Assembly: GCA_036517695.1 (NCBI GenBank)
Contig: DATDVC010000041.1
Coordinates: forward strand, 1-6,532
DNA from: DATDVC01 sp036517695
GTDB taxonomy: Bacteria > Patescibacteriota > Minisyncoccia > Phycocordibacterales > WO2-35-19
Direction of reading: 5' to 3'
Length of the DNA stretch: 6,532 nucleotides
Shown: positions 1-4,950 of the stretch, in pieces
Position numbering within the stretch: position 1 is the first letter of the stretch
Layout of the letters: the number at the start of each line of letters is the position of its first letter
Notes under the pieces: model-generated
What the model saw: the letters and a program-made list of their open reading frames with translations, nothing else
Databases searched by the model: none
Told to the model about the DNA's origin: nothing
Translations under genes and position numbers: made by a program

Positions 1-4
1 TAAC

Positions 5-26
5 CTAATTTCTAATTATTCTAATT
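5..26. repeat. Three CTAATT repeats before rpiB
   Basis: The 33 bases before the rpiB start contain CTAATT three times, at 5-10, 12-17 and 21-26. The stretch is almost pure A/T and has no Shine-Dalgarno motif. It may be the end of an upstream spacer or a weak promoter region, but no convincing -35/-10 pair is visible. A related sequence, CCTAATTT, occurs at 4-11 and again at 500-507 across the rpiB stop codon. Confidence 0.35.
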
Positions 27-33
27 GACCTAA

Positions 34-504
34 ATGAAGATATATTTTGCATCAGATCATGCTGGGTTTGAGATGAAAAATAAACTTTTGGAGTTTACAA
101 AAAGTCTTGGGTTTGAAGTAGAAGATTTGGGGCCGCAAAAACTCGATCCGGCAGACGATTATCCGCTCCTTATAGAAAAAGCGGCGATGCGAATTTTTGC
201 TGACCCGGAAGAAAGTAAGGCAGTGATACTTGGCGGCTCTGGGCAAGGTGAGGCAGTAGTAGCAAATAGGTTTCCAAATGTGCGAGCGGCGGTCTTTTAT
301 GGAGGTAACTTGGAGGTTATAAAGCTTTCTCGCGAACACAACAACGCAAATATCCTTTCTATCGGAGCAAGATTGGTAACAGAAGAAGAGGCAAAATCAG
401 CTCTCAAACTTTGGCTCACGACTCCATTTTCTGGAGACAAAAGGCATGTCCGCAGGCTTGAAGAGATTGACAGAATGGAGGAGGCTCTTTACAAGACACC
501 CTAA
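34..504 (+). CDS. rpiB: Ribose-5-phosphate isomerase B (RpiB/LacAB family)
   Basis: This cytosolic enzyme should interconvert ribose 5-phosphate and ribulose 5-phosphate in the non-oxidative pentose phosphate pathway. At 156 residues it has normal family length. The N-terminal Asp8-His9 in ASDHAG, the phosphate-binding loop GGSGQGE at 67-73, and REHNNAN around His102 are all recognisable. The loop lacks the catalytic cysteine of the E. coli type (CGTGVG). It has instead the GGSGxGE form known from Mycobacterium tuberculosis RpiB, where a glutamate acts as base; Glu73 is the equivalent here. The ATG at 34 follows TAA and A/T-rich sequence with no SD, as for most genes in this window. It is the first gene of the run and ends 9 bp before the epimerase-like gene, so co-transcription is likely. 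A LacA/LacB-type isomerase role is a less likely alternative. Confidence 0.93.
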   Translation: MKIYFASDHAGFEMKNKLLEFTKSLGFEVEDLGPQKLDPADDYPLLIEKAAMRIFADPEESKAVILGGSGQGEAVVANRFPNVRAAVFYGGNLEVIKLSREHNNANILSIGARLVTEEEAKSALKLWLTTPFSGDKRHVRRLEEIDRMEEALYKTP

Positions 505-513
505 TTTAATTTA

Positions 514-1230
514 ATGGTTGAAATAATTCCAGCAGTCATACCTCAAAACTTAAATATCGTCATGGAGCGATTTGAAAAAGTGCGCGGTTTGGCGCGACGA
601 GTTCAGATGGATGTAGTGGATGGACATTATGCTCCGCCGACTACTTGGCCATTCAACAAGGGACAAATGGATGAACTTCTAAAAATGGTGCGCGGTGAAG
701 AACGCTTCCCACTTATAAACGAATTTGAATTTCAGGTAGATATGCTTGTTCTACATCCAGCCGAATATATTCCGGACTTTTTGTCCATTGGTTTCAAAAG
801 TTTTGTTATCCACATAGATTCTACCGACCACATGCAAGTTTGTGTAGAAACTATCAAAAACGCTGGTTGTGAAGTGGGGCTCGGTATCAAGCCTTCCGGA
901 GATATGCAGACACTTTTGCAATTTTTACCTCAAGTGGATTTTGTCCAGTTTATGGGTAACAACAAAGTGGGTTACAACCAAGTGGAGTTGGATGAAAAAG
1001 TTTTGCCCAAAATTGCAACATTTCACAAAATGCATCCTTCGGTACCGATACAAATAGATATAGGCGTAAATTTTGATACTGCGAGCAAGCTCATCGCCGC
1101 CGGTTGTACCCGCCTCATCTCCGGCTCAGCTATTTTTAATTCTCCCAACATCGCTGAAGCCATAGAAAGATTGAAAAATCCGCCCATCCCCGAAAACAAA
1201 TCCTTCCTAGAAATGGAGATAAAATTATAA
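514..1230 (+). CDS. rpe: Ribulose-phosphate 3-epimerase-like TIM-barrel protein
   Basis: The 238-residue protein matches the ribulose-phosphate 3-epimerase family over its whole length. It has an N-terminal IIPAVIP strand, the MDVVDGHY segment at 32-39, IDIGV at 181-185 and the C-terminal phosphate-binding SGSAIF at 203-208. The expected role is interconversion of ribulose 5-phosphate and xylulose 5-phosphate, supplying transketolase. The active site is altered. Canonical enzymes bind metal through His-x-Asp, a second His and a second Asp. Here the first His aligns with Gln31, while Asp33 is kept. The second His (usually HLMV) aligns with Asp76 in VDMLV, and Asp182 is kept. The usual NPGFGGQ loop reads NNKVGYNQ around 149-156. 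It may be an epimerase with a different metal site or a related sugar-phosphate enzyme. Its place next to rpiB and transketolase favours epimerase. The toxin gene starts 4 bp after its stop. Confidence 0.82.
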   Translation: MVEIIPAVIPQNLNIVMERFEKVRGLARRVQMDVVDGHYAPPTTWPFNKGQMDELLKMVRGEERFPLINEFEFQVDMLVLHPAEYIPDFLSIGFKSFVIHIDSTDHMQVCVETIKNAGCEVGLGIKPSGDMQTLLQFLPQVDFVQFMGNNKVGYNQVELDEKVLPKIATFHKMHPSVPIQIDIGVNFDTASKLIAAGCTRLISGSAIFNSPNIAEAIERLKNPPIPENKSFLEMEIKL

Positions 1231-1234
1231 ATAA

Positions 1235-1546
1235 ATGGACAGGACTAAGTTTGTCAGAGACGATACTGATGATTTTCTGAAATCGTTTGACGATGACTTA
1301 GTTACAAAAATTTTTGGGTTGTTAGAAATACTTGATGAGTTGGGAGTACATCTTGGTCCACCCAAATTAAAGAAAATAACTAAAGATATTTATGAGTTAA
1401 GAATTATAGGAAAAATTTCCTTGAGGATTTTAGTACACTTTTCCGGGAGTGAAATATATATACTGCATGCGTTTGTGAAGAAAAGCCAAAAAATACCAAA
1501 AAAGGAGTCGGAGAAGGCTATCCACAGATTAAATTACTTGCAATGA
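1235..1546 (+). CDS. RelE/HigB-type toxin (phage Gp49-like family)
   Basis: A 103-residue protein with the RelE-fold features of the Gp49-like/HigB toxins: a helical N-terminal half with ILDELGVHLGPPKLKKI (32-48), the strand YELRI (53-57), then RILVHFSG and the typical ILHAFVKKSQKIPKKE segment (76-91). Family members are usually ribosome-dependent mRNA interferases. The basic and aromatic residues expected near the active site (Arg56, Arg64, His78, Lys82, Lys83) are present, so it looks intact. Its length is normal. It begins 4 bp after the epimerase-like stop and ends with TGA 28 bp before the antitoxin start. Toxin-before-antitoxin order is typical of HigBA-like modules. The cellular target is inferred from the family only. 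Confidence 0.85.
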   Translation: MDRTKFVRDDTDDFLKSFDDDLVTKIFGLLEILDELGVHLGPPKLKKITKDIYELRIIGKISLRILVHFSGSEIYILHAFVKKSQKIPKKESEKAIHRLNYLQ

Positions 1547-1564
1547 GATAGCGAAGATGCTATC
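1547..1564 (+). promoter_or_regulatory. Inverted repeat between toxin and antitoxin
   Basis: GATAGC (1547-1552) and GCTATC (1559-1564) form a perfect 6-bp inverted repeat around a GAAGAT spacer. It starts at the base after the toxin stop and ends 10 bp before the antitoxin ATG. As DNA it could be an operator for the XRE antitoxin. As RNA it could be a small hairpin that separates translation of the two genes. No T-tract follows, so it is not a terminator. Confidence 0.4.
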
Positions 1565-1574
1565 ATTCAAAATA

Positions 1575-1841
1575 ATGAAAACATTAGCAGATTTTAAAAA
1601 AGAAATATTTAAAAGACCGGGCGTAAGGAAAGCTTATGCTGAAATGCAACCAGAATTTCAAATAATTCGTAAGCTAGCTTTGGCCCGTACAAAGAAAGGT
1701 TTTTCTCAAAGAAAACTTGCTCAAAAAATCGGGATAACCCAATCAGCTCTGGCTCGATTTGAGACTGGAAATATCAATCCAACTCTAACCTTCCTAAAGA
1801 AGATCACATCCGGCCTAGGTTTGAAATTGATTGTGAGATAA
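1575..1841 (+). CDS. XRE-family antitoxin (HigA-like helix-turn-helix)
   Basis: An 88-residue protein with a Cro/CI-type helix-turn-helix at about residues 30-80: RKLALARTKKGFSQRKLAQK, then GITQSALARFETG, then NPTLTFLKKI. It should bind and neutralise the upstream RelE-like toxin and repress the pair by DNA binding. The N-terminal part (FKKEIFKRPGVRKAYAEMQ) is the helical arm common in antitoxins paired with Gp49-like toxins. An in-frame ATG at 1557 would add six residues (MLSFKI). I prefer 1575 because MKTLADF is a typical start for the family and 1557 lies in the inverted repeat. No SD is visible for either. The toxin partner ends 28 bp upstream, and the transketolase pair follows after 91 bp. 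Confidence 0.85.
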   Translation: MKTLADFKKEIFKRPGVRKAYAEMQPEFQIIRKLALARTKKGFSQRKLAQKIGITQSALARFETGNINPTLTFLKKITSGLGLKLIVR

Positions 1842-1906
1842 AGTTAAAATCACACTTTAAATTTATTTCTACTTCAACTCCCCAGGATTAGTTAGCGGAT
1901 ATTTGG

Positions 1907-1934
1907 ATTACTAGTATAATTAAATTACTAGTAT
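1907..1934 (+). repeat. Duplicated ATTACTAGTAT with palindromic core at tkt start
   Basis: ATTACTAGTAT occurs at 1907-1917 and again at 1924-1934, a 17-bp period. Each copy contains the 8-bp palindrome TACTAGTA (1909-1916 and 1926-1933). The first copy overlaps the likely -10 box and the second ends on the first base of the start codon. Two identical palindromes at this spacing across a promoter and start site look like operator half-sites or a dimer-binding pair. The cognate regulator is unknown. Confidence 0.55.
1915..1920 (+). promoter_or_regulatory. -10 box of promoter for the transketolase pair
   Basis: A perfect TATAAT lies 12 nt before the ATG at 1933. A start site about 7 nt downstream would fall near 1927, leaving a leader of only about 6 nt, so the mRNA would be nearly leaderless. 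The -35 region (TTAGCG at 1892-1897, 17-bp spacing) matches the consensus poorly. The box overlaps the first TACTAGTA palindrome, so a bound regulator could block it. Confidence 0.5.
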
Positions 1935-2802
1935 GTTGACACTCGATGAAAACAAAAAGCAATGGATGGAAAGGAAAGCCAATGAGATACGACAATCTAT
2001 CGTTGAGTCGCTCATGGAAGCAGGGAGCGGACACTCGGCCGGGCCTTTGGGTATGGCTGATATTTTTACGGCACTTTTTTTCCATATTTTAAGACACGAC
2101 CCGACAAATCCAAGTTGGGAAGAAAGAGACAGATTGGTCTTGAGTAATGGCCACATTGCTCCGGTGCTTTATGCCACAATGGCTCATGCCGGATATTTAC
2201 CGGTGGAAGAGCTTAAAACTTTGCGTAAATTCGGAAGCAAACTGCAAGGCCACCCGCACAGAGAATATCTTCCTGCGCTTGAAAATAGTTCCGGGCCTTT
2301 GGGTAGCGGACTTTCACAGGCGGTTGGTATGTGCCTTGCAGACAGGATTGATAGAGGCAAACATTCGGGACGACAATTTTATGCGCTTATGAGTGACGGA
2401 GAATTGGATGAGGGAAATTCTTGGGAAGGAGCGATGCTTGCAAACAAAGAGAGGCTACAAAACCTGACGGCGATCGTGGATAGAAATAATATTCAGATAG
2501 AAGGCTATACCGAAGATATAATGCCGCTTGAGCCCCTCAAAGACAAATGGGAAGCTTTTGGCTGGCATGTCCAAGTGATAGACGGGCACAATTTCGAAGC
2601 TATCGTAAACGCCTTCGGACAGGCTCAAGCAGAGTTTAGTAAGCCCAGCGTTATCCTCGCCAACACCATTCCCGGCAAAGGAGTCTCTTTTATGGAACGC
2701 CACTACGAATGGCATGGTAAACCGCCAAACGAAACACAAGGAGTCGAAGCCCTGAAAGAATTGAGAACCTTGGGAGGTAAGATAAAAAGCGAACACGAAT
2801 AA
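1933..2802 (+). CDS. Transketolase, N-terminal subunit (thiamine-diphosphate-binding half)
   Basis: The 289-residue protein is the N-terminal, pyrophosphate-binding half of a split transketolase. Conserved parts run in order: SGHSAGPLG (32-40), SNGHIAPVLYA (71-81), GHPHR (106-110), GPLGSGLSQAVGMCLA (121-136), the thiamine-diphosphate/metal motif SDGELDEGNSWEGAM (154-168) with Asp155, and IVDRNNIQIEG (181-191). The motif starts with Ser154 where classical transketolases have Gly, but Asp155 and Asn185/Asn186 remain available as metal ligands. With the next gene it should transfer two-carbon ketol units between sugar phosphates. The ATG at 1933 has no SD and directly abuts the second TACTAGTA palindrome. 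The next gene's ATG follows its TAA stop with no gap, which suggests translational coupling and balanced subunit amounts. Confidence 0.93.
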   Translation: MLTLDENKKQWMERKANEIRQSIVESLMEAGSGHSAGPLGMADIFTALFFHILRHDPTNPSWEERDRLVLSNGHIAPVLYATMAHAGYLPVEELKTLRKFGSKLQGHPHREYLPALENSSGPLGSGLSQAVGMCLADRIDRGKHSGRQFYALMSDGELDEGNSWEGAMLANKERLQNLTAIVDRNNIQIEGYTEDIMPLEPLKDKWEAFGWHVQVIDGHNFEAIVNAFGQAQAEFSKPSVILANTIPGKGVSFMERHYEWHGKPPNETQGVEALKELRTLGGKIKSEHE

Positions 2803-3798
2803 ATGCTCAACGAAAAAGCAAAACTAAATACAAAAATGTTTGACCCAGAGGTAGAGCAAGTGCCCATCCGCAAAGGTTTTGGCGAGGGATTACTTTTGGC
2901 AGGAGAGAAAAATAAAAATGTGGTGGGGCTTTGCGCCGACCTGACCGAAAGCACCCAGATGCACATGTTTGCCCGCAAATTCCCCGAACGCTTTGTGCAG
3001 GTTGGGGTAGCAGAACAAAATTTAGTGACAGTAGCAAGCGGAATGGCGGCCATGGGTAAGATTCCTTTTACTTCTTCCTATGCCATGTTTAGTCCGGGGC
3101 GCAATTGGGAACAAATAAGAACGACGATTGCTTACAATGACAGGAAGGTGGTGATAGTCGGGAGCCACGCCGGCATTTCGGTGGGGCCCGACGGAGGCAC
3201 TCATCAAGCAATAGAAGATATTGCTCTGATGCGAGTGATACCAAACATGACGGTGCTCTCACCTTGCGACGCCATAGAAGCCAAAAAGGCGACCATGGCC
3301 GCAGCAGAAACAAAGGAACCAGTTTATATTCGCTTGGCACGAGAGAAAACGCCGATTATGACTACGGAGGAAACTCCATTTGAAATCGGCAAGGCTCAAA
3401 TATTTTTTGCTCCTCCGATGAATGCTCAAGTCGGAATAGTCGCCACCGGCGCACTTGTCCACAGAGCTATTTTAGCAGCCAAAAAATTTGCAACCAAAGG
3501 AATCTCGATCAAAGTGTTGAATGTTCATACGATCAAACCTATTGACACAGAGGCCATAATAAAACTTGCAAAAGAAGCGGGGGCCATAGTAAGCGTAGAA
3601 GAACATCAGATTATAGGCGGTCTCGGTTCTGCCATAGCCGAAACATTGGTAGCGAATTATCCAGTGCCTCAAGAATTTATCGGAGTCCGCAACAAATTCG
3701 GCCAATCAGGGCTCCCCGATGAACTAATTGAGCATTACGAGATGGGAGCCGCACACATAGAAGAAGCCGTGGAACGTGTTTTAAAGCGCAAAAAGTAA
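2803..3798 (+). CDS. Transketolase, C-terminal subunit (pyrimidine-binding half)
   Basis: The 331-residue protein carries the pyrimidine-binding domain and C-terminal domain of transketolase. FGEGLLLAG (26-34) opens the domain, and GVAEQNL (68-74) holds Glu71, the residue expected to activate the thiamine aminopyrimidine. SYAMFSPGRNWEQIR (92-106) and GPDGGTHQAIED around His134 complete the site. After about residue 200 comes the transketolase C-terminal fold with VLNVHTIKPID and VEEHQIIGGLGSAIAE. It pairs with the preceding gene to form one enzyme acting on xylulose 5-phosphate, ribose 5-phosphate and erythrose 4-phosphate. Similarity to 1-deoxyxylulose-5-phosphate synthase and pyruvate dehydrogenase beta halves exists, but the split and the pentose-phosphate neighbours favour transketolase. 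Its stop is 38 bp before the insertion sequence. Confidence 0.93.
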   Translation: MLNEKAKLNTKMFDPEVEQVPIRKGFGEGLLLAGEKNKNVVGLCADLTESTQMHMFARKFPERFVQVGVAEQNLVTVASGMAAMGKIPFTSSYAMFSPGRNWEQIRTTIAYNDRKVVIVGSHAGISVGPDGGTHQAIEDIALMRVIPNMTVLSPCDAIEAKKATMAAAETKEPVYIRLAREKTPIMTTEETPFEIGKAQIFFAPPMNAQVGIVATGALVHRAILAAKKFATKGISIKVLNVHTIKPIDTEAIIKLAKEAGAIVSVEEHQIIGGLGSAIAETLVANYPVPQEFIGVRNKFGQSGLPDELIEHYEMGAAHIEEAVERVLKRKK

Positions 3799-3831
3799 TC
3801 CACAAGCCAATTTGCATCATCAAGGTTTTAT

Positions 3832-3836
3832 GATAA
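3832..3836. repeat. Target-site duplication GATAA, left copy
   Basis: GATAA immediately precedes the left inverted repeat and recurs immediately after the right one at 4891-4895. This is the pattern expected of a 5-bp duplication made at insertion. A 5-mer in A/T-rich DNA can match by chance, so the support comes from exact adjacency to the perfect repeats. Confidence 0.65.
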
Positions 3837-3849
3837 TAGGACTTACGCA
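3837..3849 (+). repeat. Left terminal inverted repeat of the IS
   Basis: TAGGACTTACGCA is the exact reverse complement of 4878-4890. Beyond 13 bp the similarity stops (CTTTGATA against AAACCTGATA, only a shifted GATA in common). Confidence 0.9.
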
Positions 3850-3851
3850 CT

Positions 3852-3880
3852 TTGATATTGGGTAATGAAAGCGAGATAAT
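3852..3880 (+). promoter_or_regulatory. Internal promoter of the transposase
   Basis: TTGATA (3852-3857) and GATAAT (3875-3880) are separated by exactly 17 bp. Each differs by one base from the sigma-70 consensus, which makes this the best -35/-10 pair in the window. Transcription should begin near 3887, about 29 nt before the transposase ATG. The -10 box lies within the left arm of the hairpin at 3864-3915. Confidence 0.7.
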
Positions 3881-3915
3881 GTAAATGTGGAGGACATTAC
3901 AATCTCATTTTCATT
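3864..3915 (+). promoter_or_regulatory. Stem-loop in the transposase leader
   Basis: AATGAAA (3864-3870) pairs with TTTCATT (3909-3915), GAGA (3873-3876) with TCTC (3903-3906), and TAATGT (3877-3882) with ACATTA (3894-3899). That gives 17 Watson-Crick pairs with one small internal loop and a 3-nt bulge. The 11-nt loop (3883-3893) ends in GGAGG, the only SD-like sequence of the gene, and the stem ends at the base before the ATG. Only transcripts starting upstream of about 3864 contain both arms. A likely role is to block translation of read-through mRNA. Confidence 0.65.
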
Positions 3916-4884
3916 ATGCAGCATCAAAAATGTTCTTTGAATCTCTACACCAGTTTTCTCATTTCAAATCAGAACAGATATTCCGGAGTCGAACTTTCAA
4001 AAGTGAGCGAGCTTTCTCATGATGCGGTCACCCGCTGGCTCTCTGCCAAAGAGTATACACCAAAAGATCTATGGAATCATGTTAAACCCCTGGTCAATCC
4101 CAAGTCTGGATATCTTGTCGGGGATGATTCCCTGATTGTCAAGAAATATTCCAGAGAAAATGAATTGGCCAAACTTCAGTACAGCGGCAATGTTCACGGT
4201 TTGGTCAACGGCATCTGTCTGGTCAATCTGTTATGGACGGATAGCGAAGAATACATACCGGTCGATTATCGCATCTACCAGAAGGAAAACGATGATCGGA
4301 CCAAAAATGATCATTTTCAGGATATGCTGAAGAGAGCAAAAAAGAGAGGATTTGAGCCATTTTATGTATTAACCGACTCTTGGTATAGTGGTGTTCCAAA
4401 CCTTAAGCTCATAGTGAAAAAATTGAATTGGCATTTCATCTCCTCGTTCAAGTCGAATCGGAAAGTTTCTCTGACCAAAGGCCTCTATGTATCGATTGAG
4501 AACTTGCCTCTCACTAACAAACAGGTGAGAAAAGTCTGGCTCAAAGATTATGGATATGTGCTGGTGTGTAGAATTGTCGACAAAGACGGCGGCATTACAT
4601 ACTTGGGAACAAGCGATCTTTCCTTGACCGATTACCAAAAATTCACCGATCATTTCCAAAGCCGGTGGAAGATCGAAGAATTTCACCGCGGGTTAAAACA
4701 AACTACCGGTATCGAAAAGTGTTATGCTACCAGGGCTGAGTGTCAAAGAACTCATATCTTCGCTTCTTTCGTTGCTTTTGTTAAACTGGAAACTACCAGA
4801 ATCAAGGACCAAATTTCTTGGTACGAACAGAAAGCGGTGATCGGCAGAAGCGCTACGGCTACATATTTATCAGGTTTTGCGTAA
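3916..4884 (+). CDS. DDE transposase, IS4/IS701-like
   Basis: The 322-residue protein has an N-terminal helical DNA-binding region (SKVSELSHDAVTRWL, 28-42) followed by an RNase H-like catalytic core. The first acidic residue lies in VGDDSLIVKKYS (Asp70 or Asp71), the second in YVLTDSWY (Asp154), and the third is Glu254 in RWKIEEFHRGLKQ. Glu254 sits in F247-x2-R250-x3-E254-x6-K261, the YREK signature of IS4-type transposases with Phe in place of Tyr. A beta-strand-rich insertion occupies about 180-240, between the second Asp and the Glu. No frameshift or internal stop is seen, and all catalytic residues are present. The first in-frame ATG after the stop at 3877 is at 3916; GGAGG lies 22 nt upstream, unusually far unless the leader folds. 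It ends in TAA within the right inverted repeat. Confidence 0.9.
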   Translation: MQHQKCSLNLYTSFLISNQNRYSGVELSKVSELSHDAVTRWLSAKEYTPKDLWNHVKPLVNPKSGYLVGDDSLIVKKYSRENELAKLQYSGNVHGLVNGICLVNLLWTDSEEYIPVDYRIYQKENDDRTKNDHFQDMLKRAKKRGFEPFYVLTDSWYSGVPNLKLIVKKLNWHFISSFKSNRKVSLTKGLYVSIENLPLTNKQVRKVWLKDYGYVLVCRIVDKDGGITYLGTSDLSLTDYQKFTDHFQSRWKIEEFHRGLKQTTGIEKCYATRAECQRTHIFASFVAFVKLETTRIKDQISWYEQKAVIGRSATATYLSGFA

Positions 4885-4890
4885 GTCCTA
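4878..4890 (+). repeat. Right terminal inverted repeat of the IS
   Basis: TGCGTAAGTCCTA is the exact reverse complement of the left repeat. The transposase stop codon TAA at 4882-4884 is part of this repeat, so the end sequence and the reading frame are co-constrained. Confidence 0.9.
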
Positions 4891-4895
4891 GATAA
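4891..4895. repeat. Target-site duplication GATAA, right copy
   Basis: This is the second copy of GATAA, directly after the right inverted repeat. It matches the five bases directly before the left repeat. Confidence 0.65.
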
Positions 4896-4920
4896 GTTAA
4901 AAAGAGAAAGCCATCATACG

Positions 4921-4950
4921 CCCCAACTCTGATGGGGAAAGGAGGTGGTC
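4921..4950 (+). other. Small hairpin followed by an orphan Shine-Dalgarno sequence
   Basis: CCCCA (4921-4925) can pair with TGGGG (4933-4937) around a 7-nt loop; an alternative pairing is CCATCA (4911-4916) with TGATGG (4930-4935). The segment is followed by AAAGGAGGTGGTC (4938-4950). That 13-mer is nearly the full complement of the usual 16S rRNA 3' end (AAGGAGGTGATC), yet no start codon or reading frame follows at a usable distance; the terminator hairpin begins at the next base. With that terminator it could be the body of a small RNA. On the minus strand it lies just beyond the kinase stop. Function unknown. Confidence 0.35.

Larger units (their letters stand above)
3837..4890 (+). mobile_element. 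Complete insertion sequence, 1054 bp, IS4/IS701-like transposase
   Basis: The element is bounded by perfect 13-bp inverted repeats and flanked by GATAA on both sides. It encodes one intact transposase that fills nearly the whole length. The left 79 bp before the ATG carry a promoter and a hairpin. The transposase stop codon lies inside the right inverted repeat, so there is almost no spare sequence. Everything needed for autonomous movement seems present, so the copy may be active or recently arrived. The exact ISfinder family is not certain. The transposase motif favours the IS4-related group, while the 5-bp duplication is not the 4-bp YTAR type expected of classic IS701. Confidence 0.88.

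Noticed and set aside
1544..1546. TGA after the toxin read as glycine (alternative code of some Patescibacteria)
   Set aside because: The toxin ends at the normal family length before this TGA, read-through would only add a short unlike tail, and no other gene needs TGA recoding.
1557..1574. Upstream ATG at 1557 as the antitoxin start
   Set aside because: It lies inside the GATAGC/GCTATC inverted repeat and adds only MLSFKI, which is not typical; ATG at 1575 gives the usual MKTLADF start.
1831..1860. Possible terminator after the antitoxin (TGTGA/TCACA and TTAAA/TTTAA pairings)
   Set aside because: The stems are only 5 bp and A/T-rich, with long loops and no clear T-tract; too weak to call.
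1920..2156. Minus-strand open frames opposite the transketolase genes
   Set aside because: They lie antisense to strongly conserved transketolase sequence and show no recognisable domain; frame shadows.
3836..4891. 4-bp YTAR-type target duplication (ATAG left, CTAG right)
   Set aside because: The two copies differ at the first base, whereas GATAA matches exactly on both sides of the longer, perfect inverted repeats.
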